Of a stretch of DNA of 64,000 nucleotides, positions 62,813 through 64,000 are shown one piece after another. Location of the stretch: contig OZ020590.1 of assembly GCA_963971535.1 (NCBI GenBank), forward strand, positions 151,819,534-151,883,533, in the 5' to 3' direction. The translations under genes were made by a program, and so were the position numbers. The notes beneath the pieces were generated by a model. The model did no database searches. It worked only from the letters and a program-made list of their open reading frames with translations, and was not told the origin of the DNA. Within the stretch, counting starts at the first letter, position 1; each line of letters starts with the position of its first letter. The DNA comes from Notolepis coatsorum. Taxonomy: Eukaryota > Chordata > Actinopteri > Aulopiformes > Paralepididae.

Positions 62813-64000
62813 AGAGGTGTGATAGGTGTGATAGGTGTGAGAAGTGTGATAGGTGTGATAGGTGTGATAGGTGTGAGAGGTGTGATAGGTGTGAGAGGTG
62901 TGATAGGTGTGAGAGGTGTGATAGGTGTGAGAGGTGTGAGAGGTGTGATAGGTGGGATCGGTGTGAGAGGTGTGATAGGTGTGAGAGGTGTGATAGGTGT
63001 GAGAGGTGTGAAAGGTGTGATAGGTGTGAGAGGTGTGAGAGGTGTGAGAGGTGTGATAGGTGTGAGAGGTGTGAGAGGTGTGAGAGGTGTGAGAGGTGTG
63101 AGAGGTGTGATAGGTGTGATAGGTGTGAGAGGTGTGAGAGGTGTGAGAGGTGTGATAGGTGTGATAGGTGTGAGAGGTGTGAGAGGTGTGATAGGTGTGA
63201 GAGGTGTGATAGGTGTGAGAGGTGTGATAGGTGTGAGAGGTGTGATATGTGTGATATGTGTGATAGGTGGGATCGGTGTGAGAGGTGTGATAGGTGTGAG
63301 AGGTGTGATAGGTGTGAGAGGTGTGAAAGGTGTGAGAGGTGTGAGAGGTGTGAGAGGTGTGATAGGTGTGATAGGTGTGAGAGGTGTGAGAGGTGTGATA
63401 GGTGTGAGAGGTGTGAGAGGTGTGATAGGTGTGAGAGGTGTGATAGGTGTGATAGGTGTGAGAGGTGTGAGAGGTGTGATAGGTGTGAGAGGTGTGATAG
63501 GTGTGAGAGGTGTGATATGTGTGATAGGTGGGATCGTGTGATAGGTGTGAGAGGTGTGAGAGGTGTGAAAGGTGTGAGAGGTGTGATAGGTGTGAGAGGT
63601 GTGAGAGGTGTGAGAGGTGTGATAGGTGTGATAGGTGTGAGAGGTGTGATAGGTGTGAGAGGTGTGATAGGTGTGAGAGGTGTGATAGGTGTGAGAGGTG
63701 TGAGAGGTGTGATAGGTGTGAGAGGTGTGATAGGTGTGAGAGGTGTGATAGGTGTGAGAGGTGTGATATGTGTGATAGGTGTGAGAGGTGTGAGAGGTGT
63801 GAGAGGTGTGATAGGTGTGAGAGGTGTGATAGGTGTGATAGGTGTGAGAGGTGTGAGAGGTGTGATAGGTGTGAGAGGTGTGATAGGTGTGAGAGGTGTG
63901 ATAGGTGTGAGAGGTGTGATATGTGTGATAGGTGGGATCGGTGTGAGAGGTGTGAGAGGTGTGATAGGTGTGAGAGGTGTGATAGGTGTGAGAGGTGTGA
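62813..64000. repeat. 9-bp minisatellite with two main unit types, to window end
   Basis: About 130 copies of GTGTGAGAG and GTGTGATAG in irregular order, with rare variants (GTGTGAAAG, GTGTGATAT, GTGGGATCG). The rare GGTGGGATCG marker near 62951, 63267, 63529 and 63933 recurs with similar neighbours, showing higher-order duplication. The 247-residue ORF (IGVRGV repeats) is a consequence of the 9-bp period, not a gene. Confidence 0.95.

Noticed and set aside
62798..63541. 247-residue ORF of IGVRGV repeats
   Set aside because: Direct product of a 9-bp (multiple of three) minisatellite without stops; no start context or domain.

Overview
The window reads as teleost nuclear DNA, probably percomorph-like. 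It carries fish-type C2H2 zinc-finger exons, tRNA-derived fish SINEs, many hAT/TA/TTAA miniature elements, Gypsy, BEL/Pao and Copia LTR retrotransposons, and AACGTTAG-rich repeats. There is no sign of a prokaryotic or viral genome. Nearly all sequence is transposon or tandem repeat. The only plausible host genes are three minus-strand zinc-finger terminal exons, each with a minus-strand THAP-like exon upstream. The species call is inference.

The backbone is a tandem segmental duplication. Unit 1 runs from the window start to about 18.8 kb, unit 2 from about 24.2 to 52.69 kb, and unit 3 (partial) from about 52.69 to 60.43 kb. Each unit, left to right, holds a zinc-finger exon (-), a head-to-head inverted 35-bp minisatellite, a LINE 3' fragment (-), a THAP exon (-), a 54-bp tandem repeat and flanking DNA. 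Units 1 and 2 continue with a fish SINE, an ORF1-only LINE derivative (-) and an inverted pair of LINE reverse-transcriptase fragments. Because the units are paralogous, they show empty and filled sites for many insertions. This gives exact element ends and target-site duplications (TSDs).

Unit 1 private insertions are a TTAA-flanked foldback element (1489-2107), a short retroposon (5513-5748), and a Gypsy element (8720-15831) inside the ORF1-only element. A 2.24-kb TA-flanked foldback sits inside that Gypsy 3' LTR. Between units 1 and 2 lie a Copia remnant, a 42-bp minisatellite, a partial duplicate block, a hAT MITE and a SINE. Unit 2 private insertions are a 1.9-kb inverted-repeat element inside the SINE, a LINE inside the ORF1-only element, a Gypsy (35628-41625) inside that LINE, a hAT MITE inside that Gypsy pol gene, and a BEL/Pao element (42149-50335) with a long ORF that has lost its integrase. 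Unit 3 has a hAT MITE and a BEL-type solo LTR in the minisatellite, plus a LINE fragment carrying another solo LTR inside the THAP exon. The window ends with a ~131-bp satellite and a 9-bp minisatellite.

The zinc-finger paralogues differ in finger number, in DNA-contact residues and in the number of an N-terminal 58-residue acidic repeat carrying SUMO-consensus motifs. All three stop at the same premature site. The strongest leads for something undescribed are the ORF1-only retroposon, the integrase-less BEL element, and the SUMO-motif array.
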